From Sphagnum magellanicum (Eukaryota; Streptophyta; Sphagnopsida; Sphagnales; Sphagnaceae), in the NCBI GenBank assembly GCA_021904315.1, contig CM038910.1, positions 10,664,001 to 10,728,000 of the forward strand: 64,000 nt of DNA, written 5' to 3'. Below the pieces are notes generated by a model. The model was given only the letters and a program-made list of their open reading frames with translations. It was not told the DNA's origin and ran no database searches. How positions within the stretch are numbered: position 1 is the stretch's first letter; each line of letters opens with the position of its first letter. This document shows positions 22,056 through 33,829 of the stretch, in pieces. The position numbers and the translations under genes were made by a program.

Positions 22056-23200
22056 TCACTTAAAGGCATGGCCCAACTAAAGTTTGCTTTGCTTTTACAT
22101 TAGGGTAGTTTGAGGCCATGGCCCAAAGCAAATGGCATGAAAAATCCACATGGAATCCTACATGGCCAAAGTGGACAATGTTGGGTTGTGGATTGTAAGA
22201 TACATTTTGGGGGCCTACCTCAAGACTCAAAAGTTTTATTAGGTTGTTCCTCTTTTAACTTTTTTGAAAGGGGAAGTTGGAGACAAGTTTTGATGGATGT
22301 TTCCACCACAAAATTGCTGCCCCACTGCCCTTCCAATCATCAAGTTTTTGTATGGTGTATTTTTCCTGTCTGGCCAAATTAGTTGTTGTGACAGCACAAG
22401 TTAAATTTTCATTTATTAATGCTGGCTGGGCCTCTTTGTTTGGCCCACCACCAAAGCAATTCATCCAAACTTTGGACAATCCCACAGTAAGTACCTATAT
22501 ACATATTCTAATCTTTCCCTTTGACCTTTCCTCTGTAGGTTGCATGACTAAAGTTTTGAGCACATGTAGAATTGGGAACAAATTGGGAACGTGCTTTAGA
22601 ACCATTGAGAACTTGGTGAGAACATTTTGGGAAATCATGTGAAATACTTGGGGACAAAACCATCCACAAGATTCCTTCCTACCCACCTCTCTCTAAAAAG
22701 GGGGAAAAATATCCCAAACCTCTTGTATGCACGCTTGCCTCACCTTACTGGCTCCATACAATTTTCCTTTCTTAGTGCATTTGTGACCATTTTTAGCCGA
22801 GCATGCACCCAGACAGAGCTCATTGGGAGGGATGGATAGTGTCTTCACTAAAGGCGAAGAGCAAAGGCCATGAATTAAGGGGTGATCATGCATTTTGGAG
22901 ATAGAGAGTGTATTGGTGTTGACGATTGATTGATTTCTTAAAACATGTGCAAATTGATTCCATTTGGTAGGATAAAGGTTTTCTCCTTTTGTAGTTTAAT
23001 CTACCTATTATTATTTTATTTTATTTTTGTTTCTTCAAGATATATATACCTCTTTATCTTCCTTGTCTGTTTCACATTTCTGTCATTCAGTGACATGTGC
23101 CCTTTGCAGGATTAGAAATTTAGAAGCTCACTATGATGCTCTTGTATCCTCATCATGTTTCATTCCCATGCGGAAGGCATGAGTTTGCAAGTTTGAGGGA
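22056..23200 (+). repeat. Left arm of a ~1-kb inverted repeat (partner about 33830-35000)
   Basis: From CTCAC at 22056 this arm matches the reverse complement of the right arm almost base for base to about 22995, with only scattered single differences and one 1-bp indel. From there to about 23200 the match falls to roughly 75-80% with indels (AGAAATTTAGAAGCTCACTATGATGC is still shared). Short frames on both strands (for example minus 22893-22693 and 22485-22255) also occur in the partner with one or two changes. They were not recognised and may be fragments of a captured gene. No target-site duplication was found. Confidence 0.9.
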
Positions 23201-23259
23201 GAAAAAAGGTGCCCAAAGAATAAATGAAAAGACAAAAGACTGACAAATGAAAATTGGAG

Positions 23260-24440
23260 TGTACCTACTACCATCCATCCAACCAAGCATCGCAGGTTCT
23301 CTCTTCTGTGCATTGCTTTAATGGACTAGTACTTCAGTAACCAAAATACCTTGTTAGACCATCCAAGATCGGCCAGAGTGACCTAGTAGCAGCACCCACC
23401 AGCGTTTTTCTTTTCCCACTTATGAAAGTTGCTGGAGCGGCTCCACTTAGCCAGGCAGAATGTGCAACATGACTCTTTGTCAAATTTTATGGTTGAAAAA
23501 TGCGGCTAACAAGGCATCACAAACACGCTGGCCCTGCCAATAGAGAAGATGTTGTACGTCTACCTACTGTGTCCACAATCTGAACACCAAAAAAATTTAG
23601 TTTCAATCTAAACAGTCAAAACACTTTCACCAAAAAAATCGGTTCACCTCTTGTGAAACCCATTCTAATAAGGTAAAACTTCCAAAAGTTGGATCGAATG
23701 TGATAGTCCATGTCCCTGTGGGGGCAGGGCCCAATAAAATTTTACATGGTCATGTGATTGACTACCATGGCTATTATAAGAGCAAGTTTTTGGCTATTCA
23801 AACAAAACAAAAACAACCTAGTTTGACTATTTGGTTTAATCTTAGTACAAACATTTGGTGATTCAAACACATGCAAATTGTGAGAATTGGTGACAAACGT
23901 ATCAAAGAAGTTGAAAAAACTAGGCAATGTGCAATATTAAAAAGACAAACAAAGTTAGAAACCAACTAACCAATGCACATTCAATACACACTTCAACTTC
24001 CAAGCATTGTTAAGGGAGTTGAACCCCAATCTCAAAAGAGACTTTGCCCATGTGCAATAGCAATGTGCTTGCACCCATAATTCACCCCAATCCAACCCCC
24101 AAAAAAAGTCCAACTTCAAACAACAATCCAAAAAACATCCCTATGAATTGAAAACCTAAAGCTACCGCACTTCACTCGGCTGCATTCCATACCTACCAAA
24201 CACACCTACATGCCACATAGACCTTTTAAGACATTAATCAAAATTGTTTTACAATGACCAGCTAACTTTTAAAAGCTTGTGCAATGTGTGATTCAACCAA
24301 AAAGATGACACAATTTTATACTTGTAATCTAGCCCAATTCACTAGAAGTTGGTCTAGAAAGAAAATTGGCCCATCAAAATGGGTGTGGCCTAGAAAAAAG
24401 TAGTTGCCTCACAAAAGAAACCATCAACCTTTAAGACTCA
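23260..24440. other. Intergenic, nothing recognised
   Basis: AT-rich sequence inside the large inverted repeat, between its left arm and the hAT fossil. A TGCTGGTGGGTGCT-related motif occurs inverted at about 23388-23406. Confidence 0.5.
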
Positions 24441-26530
24441 AGAATATATCACAATTTTGTGTTCTTCCATCACGTCATGGCCTCTTCATAAGGGAAATTC
24501 TCAATATTGTAAAATTGTTGTGCATAAAAACAAGTGCACAAAGCCAAGTGGCAAGTCAAGCAGTATCTCAATTTATTTCTCATGAATGCCACTACCGAGA
24601 AACAATGCTCACTTTCAACAAATCCAAGGACTTCAACACATGCAATCTCAACAAGCTTTATGAATTTTGAAAGCTTGCGCTTGAGGATACAAGAAGAATT
24701 GATCTTGGTCCATAATCGAGTCACAGAATTCACAAGAGATTCTTCTTTCATGACTGCTTCACTATTTGCAACCATTGTCATTTTTTAAAAAGAACATTGC
24801 AGATGCAAAGCATGGCCATCTAGGAGAGCTTTCACAATAACCTCCTCTTTTCCCACTTTGCAAAACATAGAGTAGGTAGCTTTGATGACAGTCAAATGCT
24901 GATGGAAAACATCTTCAACATCATTGGGTGATCAATTCAAAAATTAGGGTAGATCACACTTAATGCCAACATAAGATCATGGTTTGGGAATCTCCCCTCT
25001 AGCTCATGGACTAAAGACTTGGCAGCATCTTCACAAGATTTCTTCACATGAACCAAAACCTTGGGAAAATCTGGCTTCAACACAAGTCTAACATCCCTTT
25101 TCACAAAATAACGTTGGTTCACATAATACTTAAAATCAAAAAAATCAATAACAAGGCAGTCAACTTCCTCACCATTTAGATTTACACACTAGCTCATTGG
25201 TAAATTTTTGTTGGTGAATGTTTCAAGAGCCTTCAACTCATCAAATGCAAAGTAATCTGTTGTAGGGATCATTGTAAAGCCGATAAAGCTCTAGTTGGCA
25301 AATCTTCATTACATCAATAAAATCACAAACAAATAAGTTGCAAGATTGTGCAAACTTGATCAAAGTATGCATGCAATCCAAAAGTGATAAAATGGCATAC
25401 AAACCAAAAATCAACTCCAAGTCACATAGGAGGCTCAAATTTTCAATGGCAGTGATGTTCTTCATAGCATCATCATGCATCTTGCAATTAAAGGTCAATA
25501 CTGCTCCATCACACGTTTCACTATAGAACAAAATGTTGATCCATCTAGTTTTCATGTTTCCTCTCTCTATAAGCACATCACACAAGCTTTGAAACTCAAG
25601 GAATTTCTTAGGTGAATGAAAGAAAAACCCATATAAAACCTATAAGAGGGCTTCCAATCAAATAACCAAACTCAACTTTGATAAAACCAACAATGAGCAA
25701 AACAACATATTCCAATAAAAAATGGAACCACATTCTCTTTCATTTGTGTACTAACACCAACTCTAGCACCTTGAAACACACTACTACCATCGTAGCCCAT
25801 TGAAATGAGCTTGGCTCCCAATTACTCACCACTCAAACCCCCAAATGTGACCATGGTAGTGAGCATCAAATGAAAAATGTTTTCAATTGTCCCTTGCACA
25901 CCCACCTTCTTCAAACAAGCCAAAAGTGGAATTTGTTTCCAACCTTTAACACCATATAAATGTAAAGAAATCCAAAATGTATTATCTATTACAATAACTT
26001 CATTATTGTTGACATATATAAAATTTGCAATAGCAACAACATTTTGAATGGATTCCAACAATAACTCATTCATGGATTCAACTATGCCCCACCTATAGAA
26101 TTCGTCCAATGTTTTTTAAGAATGTGCTTGACCTTAAACACAATGAAAAGGTCTTTCAAACCTTCAAAAAATTTCATGCTCAACCTCTAGATAATAAATG
26201 GTAGACTGAAACAAACTAGACAATTTATTTTTGTCTTGTGGAATTTTTGAAGTAACTACATCAAGAATAGAAGGACACTCAAAAGTAGTGTAGAGTTGTT
26301 CATTCTATGCATGTTGGCACTTACTATTGAAATAAAAAGCACCTACCTCCACCCCTAAACCAACAACTTTAGCTTTGTGATAACCTACATGTTTCAATAG
26401 GTTATTGAGTTTCGGAATAAAAAACTTTTCCTTGCCTTCAACCTTTCAATAAATAGCATAATGTACCTTATGCACATTACCTTTGTAGTCTATTATAGAC
26501 TTTGCCCAAGGAAAACACGCAACCCACTTA
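24440..26530 (-). pseudogene. Broken hAT-superfamily transposase, subfamily 1
   Basis: On the minus strand the remains of a hAT transposase can be followed in order. A BED-type zinc-finger region comes first (about 26530-26400; KWVACFPWAKSIIDY, KLNNLLKHVGYHKAKVV). Then comes the catalytic-domain region (about 26110-25825; DNTFWISLHLYGVKGW), then TRWINILF and LSLLCDLELIFGLYAILSLL with LIKFAQSCNLFVCDF (25585-25245). A remnant near 25110-24950 carries the RFPNHDLMLALSVIYP block. Last is the C-terminal dimerisation region (24781-24470; KLVEIACVEVLGFVESEH and NIENFPYEEAMT). Stops and frameshifts separate the blocks; at least six breaks are visible, for example after 25822 and between 25241 and 25122. 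It is dead as a gene. Short hAT terminal inverted repeats and an 8-bp duplication could not be located. Confidence 0.85.
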
Positions 26531-26663
26531 TCTTGAAAGTGTCACACACCTTCATGCTCTAATTTTTTTTTGCATTATTGGACTCAAACTTAAGGGCTTT
26601 TGTGCAGGTTGTGAAGCATTTAACTCATGATGAACCTAAGCCTCAACATTAAGAATAAGGAAG

Positions 26664-27620
26664 ATGAATTTGAATTTAAAATTGATTGGAACTAACAAAG
26701 GAGGAGACATTGTCACTCATGAAATGCACATAATTAATCTCACAAAAAATGCACAAATTGCTCTTAAATGTTCGTTAGTCATAAATCTTTCATTCACAAA
26801 TTGCTCATCACTCACATATTGTTCCTTGCTCTCAAATTGTTCCTCGCATTCACTCACAAATCACTCCTTGCACTCACTCACAGATCATTCCTCACTCCCA
26901 TTCACAAATCATTCCTTGTTCTTGCTCACAGATCACTCCTTGCTCACATTCACAAACCACTCACAAATATCGTTCAATAATCTCACAATCACTCATGTTC
27001 ACTTGATGTTCATAATTGTTCATAGTCACTCATATTCACAAACACCCACTCTCACTCACAGTCATTCATAGTTGTTCACAGTCACGCATAAATGTTCATA
27101 GTCACTCATAGTCACTGATGTTCATTCAATGTTCACAATCGTTTACTGTCATTCATGCTCGCTCGATGCTCATAATTGCACACAATCAAATCATTTGCAC
27201 TTCTTCGTAATCATTCGTAAACCTCCCAAATCATTCATGCTTCTTGTAATCACTCACAAACTTCCCAAATTGCGCATCTTCATAATGCAGAAACATACAC
27301 TCATGTTCACAATGCAAATGCAAACACAAACATTCATGCTTAAACACAAACATAAATTCAAACATTCATGTTCAAACGTAGACGTAAACACTCATGCTCA
27401 TAACACAAACACAGATGTTCACAATGCAAACACTCGTGATCATGCTCACAATGTAAACGTAGACACTCATGCTCATGGTCACAACATGAATGTAAACGTT
27501 CATGGTCACAACACAATTATAGACACTCCTGTTCACAATCCCTCATTCAACACTCACATCCTCTCACTCAATGTTCACGTTCCTTTGTAATCACCCATGA
27601 AAACATAGCCTCATAGTCAC
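26664..27620. repeat. TCAC/ACAAAC-rich degenerate array
   Basis: About 26770-27000 is built of CTCACTCACAAATCACTCCT-like units of about 20-30 bp. About 27000-27620 turns into TTCACAATG, CACTCATGCTCA and AACACAAACAC units. The long open frames through it (135 and 153 codons, His/Ser/Asn-rich) come from the repeat. They have no family resemblance and are not called as genes. Confidence 0.75.
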
Positions 27621-28430
27621 TCATGATCACACATACATTCTTTCTCAATCATTACAAATCATTCATTCATAAAAGCTGGAACTTCACAGATTAATCACAT
27701 TCATCACAAATCACATTTTCACAAGACTTGCAACTCACGTAAATGCACAAAAACTTGGACGTTGGAAGTGATAAAACTAACATACCTTGAAACTTGAAAG
27801 CTTAAAAACCTCGTGCATGGTTGCTTGAACTTGTTGTACCACTTACTTCCAAGTTCCAACCAACCACCATCAACAACATTTTGTGAACAATGAGCAATCT
27901 ATGACGAACAAACAATCTTGTGGATCCGCCTCCTATACATTGACAATTGTGGCTTCATTACTCAACATCAATATGGTCTCCAAAAGCTTTGAAGTTCAAC
28001 AATGAATACATTGTACAATTTAATTGTTGAATTCACTAAATCAACATCTATAGAATCTAAATCCACATAAACACCCTTCGCTACATATGTTGAAATTTTG
28101 TTATATGCAACAACTACACAAAAAAACAAAGGTTGAAAATGTGTTACTACAACATCTCAAAGGAGTTGGAAAAGCGAAAACCTCCTTTAAGTTGCAAGAA
28201 GGACTAGTGATGGTGATGGTGATGAACTAAGCAACACCATTGCATCATTGTTCAAAACCCTAGCGTTTGGCGAACTTTTTTTTAAAATAATTATTTTCCA
28301 TGCCTACAAGTCACAAGGTCATATCTTGGGTAGCTTTTTGGCAATTTTTAGCCATAAAAAAAACACTGGCATTCACCAATGCATAGTGCAAAATGGATGG
28401 CAAAATGCTTGTAATGGGGATAGGAAACTT
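27621..28430. other. Intergenic, nothing recognised
   Basis: AT-rich sequence with no coding motifs or clear repeats. Confidence 0.5.
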
Positions 28431-28439
28431 TTTTTTATC

Positions 28440-28474
28440 GTCACATAACTAACCGCAATGGTTAACTATGTGAC
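28440..28474. repeat. Palindromic motif GTCACATAACTAACC...
   Basis: Two 15-nt arms (13 of 15 complementary) surround GCAAT. A sister motif at 39211-39237 has the same core with CACCATGG at the centre (11 of 12 arm matches). A half-motif occurs near 20972. Confidence 0.65.
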
Positions 28475-28554
28475 TAATCATTCACATGTATCTTTGACCA
28501 CTTTGGTTAGTTATGTTACTACTAATCGCAAACTTGCACTTTACAAGGTTTAAT

Positions 28555-28755
28555 GTTTTTACAACACTTTAACAATGTGTTCAAAATTAAGTGTTAATCA
28601 ACTGTTCATACAATCATTATATGATATTATAATTGCATTGTAACACATTGTGATGATCAAACATTGTGTTATAATACCATAATAACATTTTGTCAATAAT
28701 TTATTAACACTTACTAGCATTTAATTTTGAACATGTTATTAAAATATTGTAAAGG
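28555..28755. repeat. ~200-bp imperfect palindrome (MITE-like)
   Basis: The left half, starting TTTTTACAACACTTTAA and containing TGTTCAAAATTAA and GTGTTAAT, is mirrored by the right half on the other strand. The centre pairs ATTGTAACACATTGTG with ATTATAACACAATGTTT. The element is very AT-rich and non-coding, consistent with a fold-back or MITE. Flanking duplications were not resolved. Confidence 0.6.
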
Positions 28756-28849
28756 CATAGATACATGGAGGGGGCAAATTTGTGATAATCGTCCACATGT
28801 ATCTTCCTACCTACCAAGTATATTCATCAAGTTTTTTACCCAATTAGAC

Positions 28850-29215
28850 TACCTACATACTTGCCTGCAATTACATATGTAGTTACCTTGGTGATGTGAA
28901 ATGAAAAGAAGAAGGTTAACATGATAAACATCAAATTCATGAAATTACACAACCTTTTCATTTACTTAGGTTTAACATTTTTATTTTTCAATATGGTGAA
29001 AATTTGGTGTTCTTTTAGGTTTTTATGGAAAAAAATTCCATATTTTTTACTGAAGTCTTTTCTTTTCATTTCATTAGATTCTATCCAAAGTTCTAGTAGG
29101 TAGTCAAAAATATAGAACGATTACTATTTTTATTCTCATGTTTTAATAGTCAAATCTAGCTAAATCATCATGTGGATGATCACCACTTTAGTTACACCAC
29201 AAAATTGAATGCCCC
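28850..29215 (+). repeat. Inner inverted-repeat copy, left (partner about 33440-33800)
   Basis: It matches the reverse complement of about 33440-33800 through ACTTGCCTG, GGTTAACATGATAA, CAATATGGTGA, TGTTCTTTT, ATTCTATCC, AAGTTCTAGTAG and AATCTAGCTAAATCATCAT. Identity is roughly 75-80%. The partner directly adjoins the inner end of the right 1-kb arm. Confidence 0.75.
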
Positions 29216-29430
29216 CAAATTGCCTAGGAGCAATAACCCCCTTTCCTATGGGGCAAGGCCTTAACACATCACAAGAATACAAACTAATTTTGAAACTAAC
29301 CAAAACTAACTTGTTCACTATCATTTTTACAGAACAATTCATTTTCCCCTTTTCCCCACCAATGTCCATCATGAAAAATATCATAATTCCAAATCTATTT
29401 TGAAATTTCACCTTTTGAAAACAATTATTA
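29180..29430 (+). repeat. Diverged direct repeat, copy 1 (copy 2 about 36690-36880)
   Basis: It shares GAGCAA, GGCAAGGC, AACTAATT, TGAAACTAA, AAAAC and CAATTCATTTTCCC in order with copy 2, in the same orientation. It overlaps the right end of the inner inverted-repeat copy, so the repeat family is a mosaic. Confidence 0.6.
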
Positions 29431-30474
29431 TTCATTTTGTCAATGTGGAAGTTGACCTATACAAGGGTATTTCGTAGTTTCTAATACATGTCTGATTATG
29501 TGAAAGTAATAGTCTCTGAAAGCAAGCTTGCATTTTTTAATGGTTTGAATCCACTTGATTCAAACTCTTATTTAAATCTATGTGCTCTAATGCAATTTAC
29601 ATAAAACAATGATTTTTATTGGTAGAATAAGCTGAAGCTTTTACAATTTTGGGTTTGAAAATGACAAATGAAATGTATTTTCTTCTCACACATATAGAAA
29701 AGGCTTTCCAAATTTGTATAATAAGTTTCAAAAATATTTCTTGAAAACTTTCAATTTCACATTGGAATCCCAATGAAAATATATGTTTATAAAACAACCA
29801 TGAATCCTAGTGTTTCTTTTTCACATCTTGTTGGTTTTTCTTTTCAAATAGCAAAAGGAAAAAAAAAATGATGTTTTTGAAAGGGGGGGGGGTTGGTGTT
29901 CACCATTTTTTGAATAAGAATTTTTAAAAATTCTATACTTTGAGCTATGTACTAGTGTTTTTTTAATGACTTGAAACCTATCTCTTCTACCTCTTGTGCT
30001 TAAAAAGTAAGGGAAAAAGTAAGGGAAAATTGCCCAAAGACTACATGTGTGAATGAGTTTTGCCTATGTTTTCTCCTAAACCCTAATGCCTATCATTGCA
30101 CATGATGAGATTGAAAGTTATCCAACCACCAAATGGCCTCATTGAGGCATCCATCATCACTAATGCCTACTCATTGTTGTCATCCTTCACTCAAAAAACA
30201 ATGAACATTACATAGGGCTCGTCATTTGTGACTTACAAACCAACCACTCTCGTCATTGCTAAATTGTGTAATTAAAACTTAGTATGTTATATATAATGTT
30301 AAATATGCTTATTTAACAACCTCATTCAATGTGTAAAGGACTACTCAAGCTTTGAAGGTGGATCAATGAAAATGAGATGCATCAAGCTTGGTATTGAGTG
30401 AGACGAATCATGTTGTGACACTGATGAATTATGATCAAATTTTAGTCTTCAATGTAAGAAAAAGGTTTAGAATC

Positions 30475-30608
30475 CTAAAGCTTAGCTTTTATTTTGATAA
30501 TTGCAACTTGCATTTGAAGTTTTGAATGTTGTGCAATGGTGACATTCTAAAGCTTAGCTTTTATTTTGATAATTGCAACTTGCATTTGAAGTTTTGAATG
30601 TTGTGCAA
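30475..30608. repeat. Exact 62-bp direct duplication, 72-bp period
   Basis: 30475-30536 and 30547-30608 are identical over 62 bases (start CTAAAGCTTAGCTTTTATTT). The second copy is bracketed by an 11-bp inverted repeat, CAATGGTGACA (30535-30545) and TGTCACCATTG (about 30615-30625). Confidence 0.9.
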
Positions 30609-31139
30609 GATCTTGTCACCATTGCATGCACCTTGTATTATCACTTTTCATTTTTTGTTACTTCTTGAATCCCACCTTCAAGTTTTACATTATGTCAATG
30701 TGGATAGACTCTTTGGACTTGTGTGTGCATTGTGTGATGTGTGTTGCTGTCTACATGTTATAACTTGTAAGCTTTGTTAATTGGTAATGGGGGTTGGGCT
30801 TTCAACTTGTGAATTGTTAAGAAGGATCAAGGGTTTTATAAGCAACATTTGTAAAGATAAATTTTCAAGACTTTCATTACTAGGTTTTTGGTTTTTGAAA
30901 TAGTCCATGTTGACTAACTAGTTTTTTTTCTAATGGACATGTACATTTTGACTAAACTTGAGGTTTAAATAACATGTATATTTTTTGACTAGTCAACTTG
31001 ACTAAAGAAACTTATTTGACAATGTGTGAAATTGGACATTAAATCAAGTTGGACAATAAAATGATCACCTTGGTCAAAATGGCTAGTGGTATTCTAGTCA
31101 AATGGGACATCCTATGCTAACTAATAGGCCAAACTAGGT

Positions 31140-31320
31140 AGGTACTAGCCTAGACCTATCTACTTACCATCTTTCCATCCTACAACCTACCTAAGTCTAC
31201 TTATATCCAACCTACCTAGTTGTAATTACCTAACCTTCCTACCTACCTACCTTTTGCCTTTGGTTCCTACTTCTTAAACCTACCATCCTACAACATACCT
31301 ACTAATTACCTACATAAAGT
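31140..31320. repeat. CCTA/TACC-rich degenerate tract
   Basis: Imperfect CTACCTAC units with interruptions, the reverse-strand counterpart of the TAGG tract at 18.4 kb. Confidence 0.7.
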
Positions 31321-31375
31321 TAATGTATTTGACAAGATGTGAAATAAAGAACTTGACAAAAAATTATTATCATAT

Positions 31376-31440
31376 GAAGGTGGGTCCATTGGTAAGAATT
31401 TGGTCTCTTATTGTGAAGGTGAGGGATTCGATTTATTTGC
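31376..31440 (+). repeat. Possible tRNA-derived SINE head
   Basis: CATTGGTAAGA resembles a tRNA A box. GGTCTCTTATTGTGAAGG resembles the anticodon arm. GGGATTCGATT resembles a B box (usual form GGTTCGANTCC). The spacing is right for a tRNA-derived SINE. The cloverleaf is imperfect, and the tail and target-site duplication were not identified. Confidence 0.35.
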
Positions 31441-33439
31441 AACCAGTGTGCCACTATGAGAAAATAAGGTGATTTGTAATTAGCTTTACAACTAGGTTTT
31501 TGAGTTGCAATGACCATTTGCAATTCATTACAACTCAACCTATTTCTTCAAGCATATAAAATAAATTTTCATTATCTACATTGAAGGATCCATGAATATA
31601 TTTATATTATACATTGATATAATAGGACCACTATCTTGTTTTGACTACACTAACTTTAACATTTCATTAGTCATTAAATTAATCAATTTTAATGAAATTT
31701 TTAAAATGGCCCACCTAGCTATGCTTGTCATCTTCCATGTGAATGTGATTACTTGTCAAATGTTCAATTTACCACATATTTATCACATCTTTGTTGAAAA
31801 AACTCATTTTTTGAAATGAATTTTTTTTAATTAGTCAGATGGTATCCAAACATGGTTTTAAAGCACTTCAACAACAATGTACCCATGCACCTAAGGACTT
31901 AGGACTATGGACACAATTGAAGTTCAAAACTCAAAAGTAATTTAAGGACGATGGACTCATGCACTGATGGATTCAAAACTATGGATGTAATTGAAACTCA
32001 AAACTCATAAGCAACTCAAGGACTCAGGAGTCAAGACCATTAATGCACGTTACAACACATGTTTGAAACTCAAACACAATGGTGACACCAACCATTGATT
32101 ATAATTTACAACTTGCAAATGTGCAATGAGGCAATGTGCTTACTTAAAGTTTGAGAAGTGAACTTGAAAGTTGAATGAATGAGCCTTGAAGGAGATCAAT
32201 GATCAACCATCTAATTGGATCCAAAGAGGGGCATTACAACTTGTAGATCCAGAGCTTTACAAATTGTGTATTTTCAACTTTGAATAAATCAAATTCATGA
32301 ATCAAGCTTAAATTCTTACTTTTATATTAAAAATCACAACAACATAAAAAGTACATTGATTAAATCATTGGAGATTAAATTGTGCAAGCTATAAGCTTGA
32401 AGTGTTATATTCATGAACATTCATGAATTAACACTAGTACAAAATTTTAAGGTATCAACAAAAACTTATTGTTCAACCAAAAACACGATCACAAATTTAA
32501 CAAAATCATGCAACCCCATTACACCATAATCCAAATCTTGAAAAAGACAAGTTAGGAATGCACCATGCCATCATCCATGATGCTCATTGCTTTTGCAAGT
32601 TGTAGCTCACTAGCAATTGCTTCTCCTCAATGTTCATGAAAAATGTTGGCAATGGCTTGTAGAGGTACATAAAGGGAGGTGGCAAATTCGGCAATGGAGA
32701 TCAACAAAAATGAAGGCAACACAATGCTACATTAGGTTAGAGATCCAACAAAGTCACAAACCCTAGACCTCCAAAGTGGCAAACCTTAAATCTACAATGG
32801 TGTAATCTAGTGTGTTGGTTTTGCAAATAGTGCTATGTGATGGCAACAAGTGCACATTTTTTAAGGCCTCCCTTGTGAAGCCTTAACTTTGTAATTCATT
32901 ATCAAATGAATTATTTTAAAATATTATTTTTTCAATCTTAAAGGAAGGAGCCCCTTCTGATTCATTAAGGAATTGGCTAAAAATTCCCATATAAAAGACA
33001 TTGCTTCTAAGGTCTGGCTTTTCAATTTAATTCTAAATAATAAGATCATCTACACTCACAATAGTAAAATCAACTGTACATGAAATTTTGGGTGAGTTAT
33101 AGGAGTCAAATTATGTGAAAGTTTTTGACACTATCAAAATCCTCAATTCTATGAATGGAAAGAGCTACTCTTCAAAAGAAATGACATTTTTGGTCTATGT
33201 GGCCAATTTAAATATTCTCTTACCTTATACTATCCACGTTTTTCACTAAATGAGTGGGGAGAGAGGAAATAATTTAAAAACAAATTTAGGTGGTGAATAA
33301 TAGTATGGGGGCACCACTAGAGATGCTTTAAATGCTTTTTGTAAGTCTATTTGAAGGTCACTAATTTTGCATCATATCTTTCCCTCGCAAAAAGGTGTTA
33401 TAGACTCAAGTAGTGATTTTCTTTTCAATTTTATGATGC

Positions 33440-33800
33440 AGTTGAAGTGGTGACCATCCATATGATGATTTAGCTAGATTTGGTGATTAAAAACATGATT
33501 CTTTTATTTTTAAAAATCCTTTTATACTTTTTGCTATCTACTAGAACTTGGGATAGAATTTGGCAAAAAAATTTAAATCATTAGACCTTTTCACAAGATT
33601 TGGCAAATCTTTCCCGAAAAAACCGAAAAAAGAACACTAAATACTCACCATATTGGAAAAAAATGCTGGACATGAGTGAATGCAAAGTCCTCAAGCTCAT
33701 GAGTTTGATAGTTATCATGTTAACCCTCCAACTTTCACCTCACAACACCTAGGTAAATTAGTAATTACCTATGTGAGTGGATAAGCATCACACAGGCAAG
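33440..33800 (-). repeat. Inner inverted-repeat copy, right (partner about 28850-29215)
   Basis: This is the reverse complement of the left copy with roughly 75-80% identity. Its outer end runs into the diverged part of the right 1-kb arm without a visible gap. Confidence 0.75.
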
Positions 33801-33829
33801 TAATGTAAGTGGCTTCCTTTAGTCTTTTC

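Larger units (their letters stand above)
29440..33430. other. Intergenic, no gene; local repeats only
   Basis: AT-rich sequence without recognisable coding. It holds the 62-bp exact duplication at 30475-30608, a TACC-rich tract (31140-31320) and a tRNA-like A-box/B-box pair (31376-31440), listed separately. A G run occurs at about 29883-29892. Confidence 0.6.

Noticed and set aside
26664-27590. Open frames of 135 and 153 codons
   Set aside because: They are translations of a TCAC/ACAAAC-rich array with no domain, no splice signals and biased composition.
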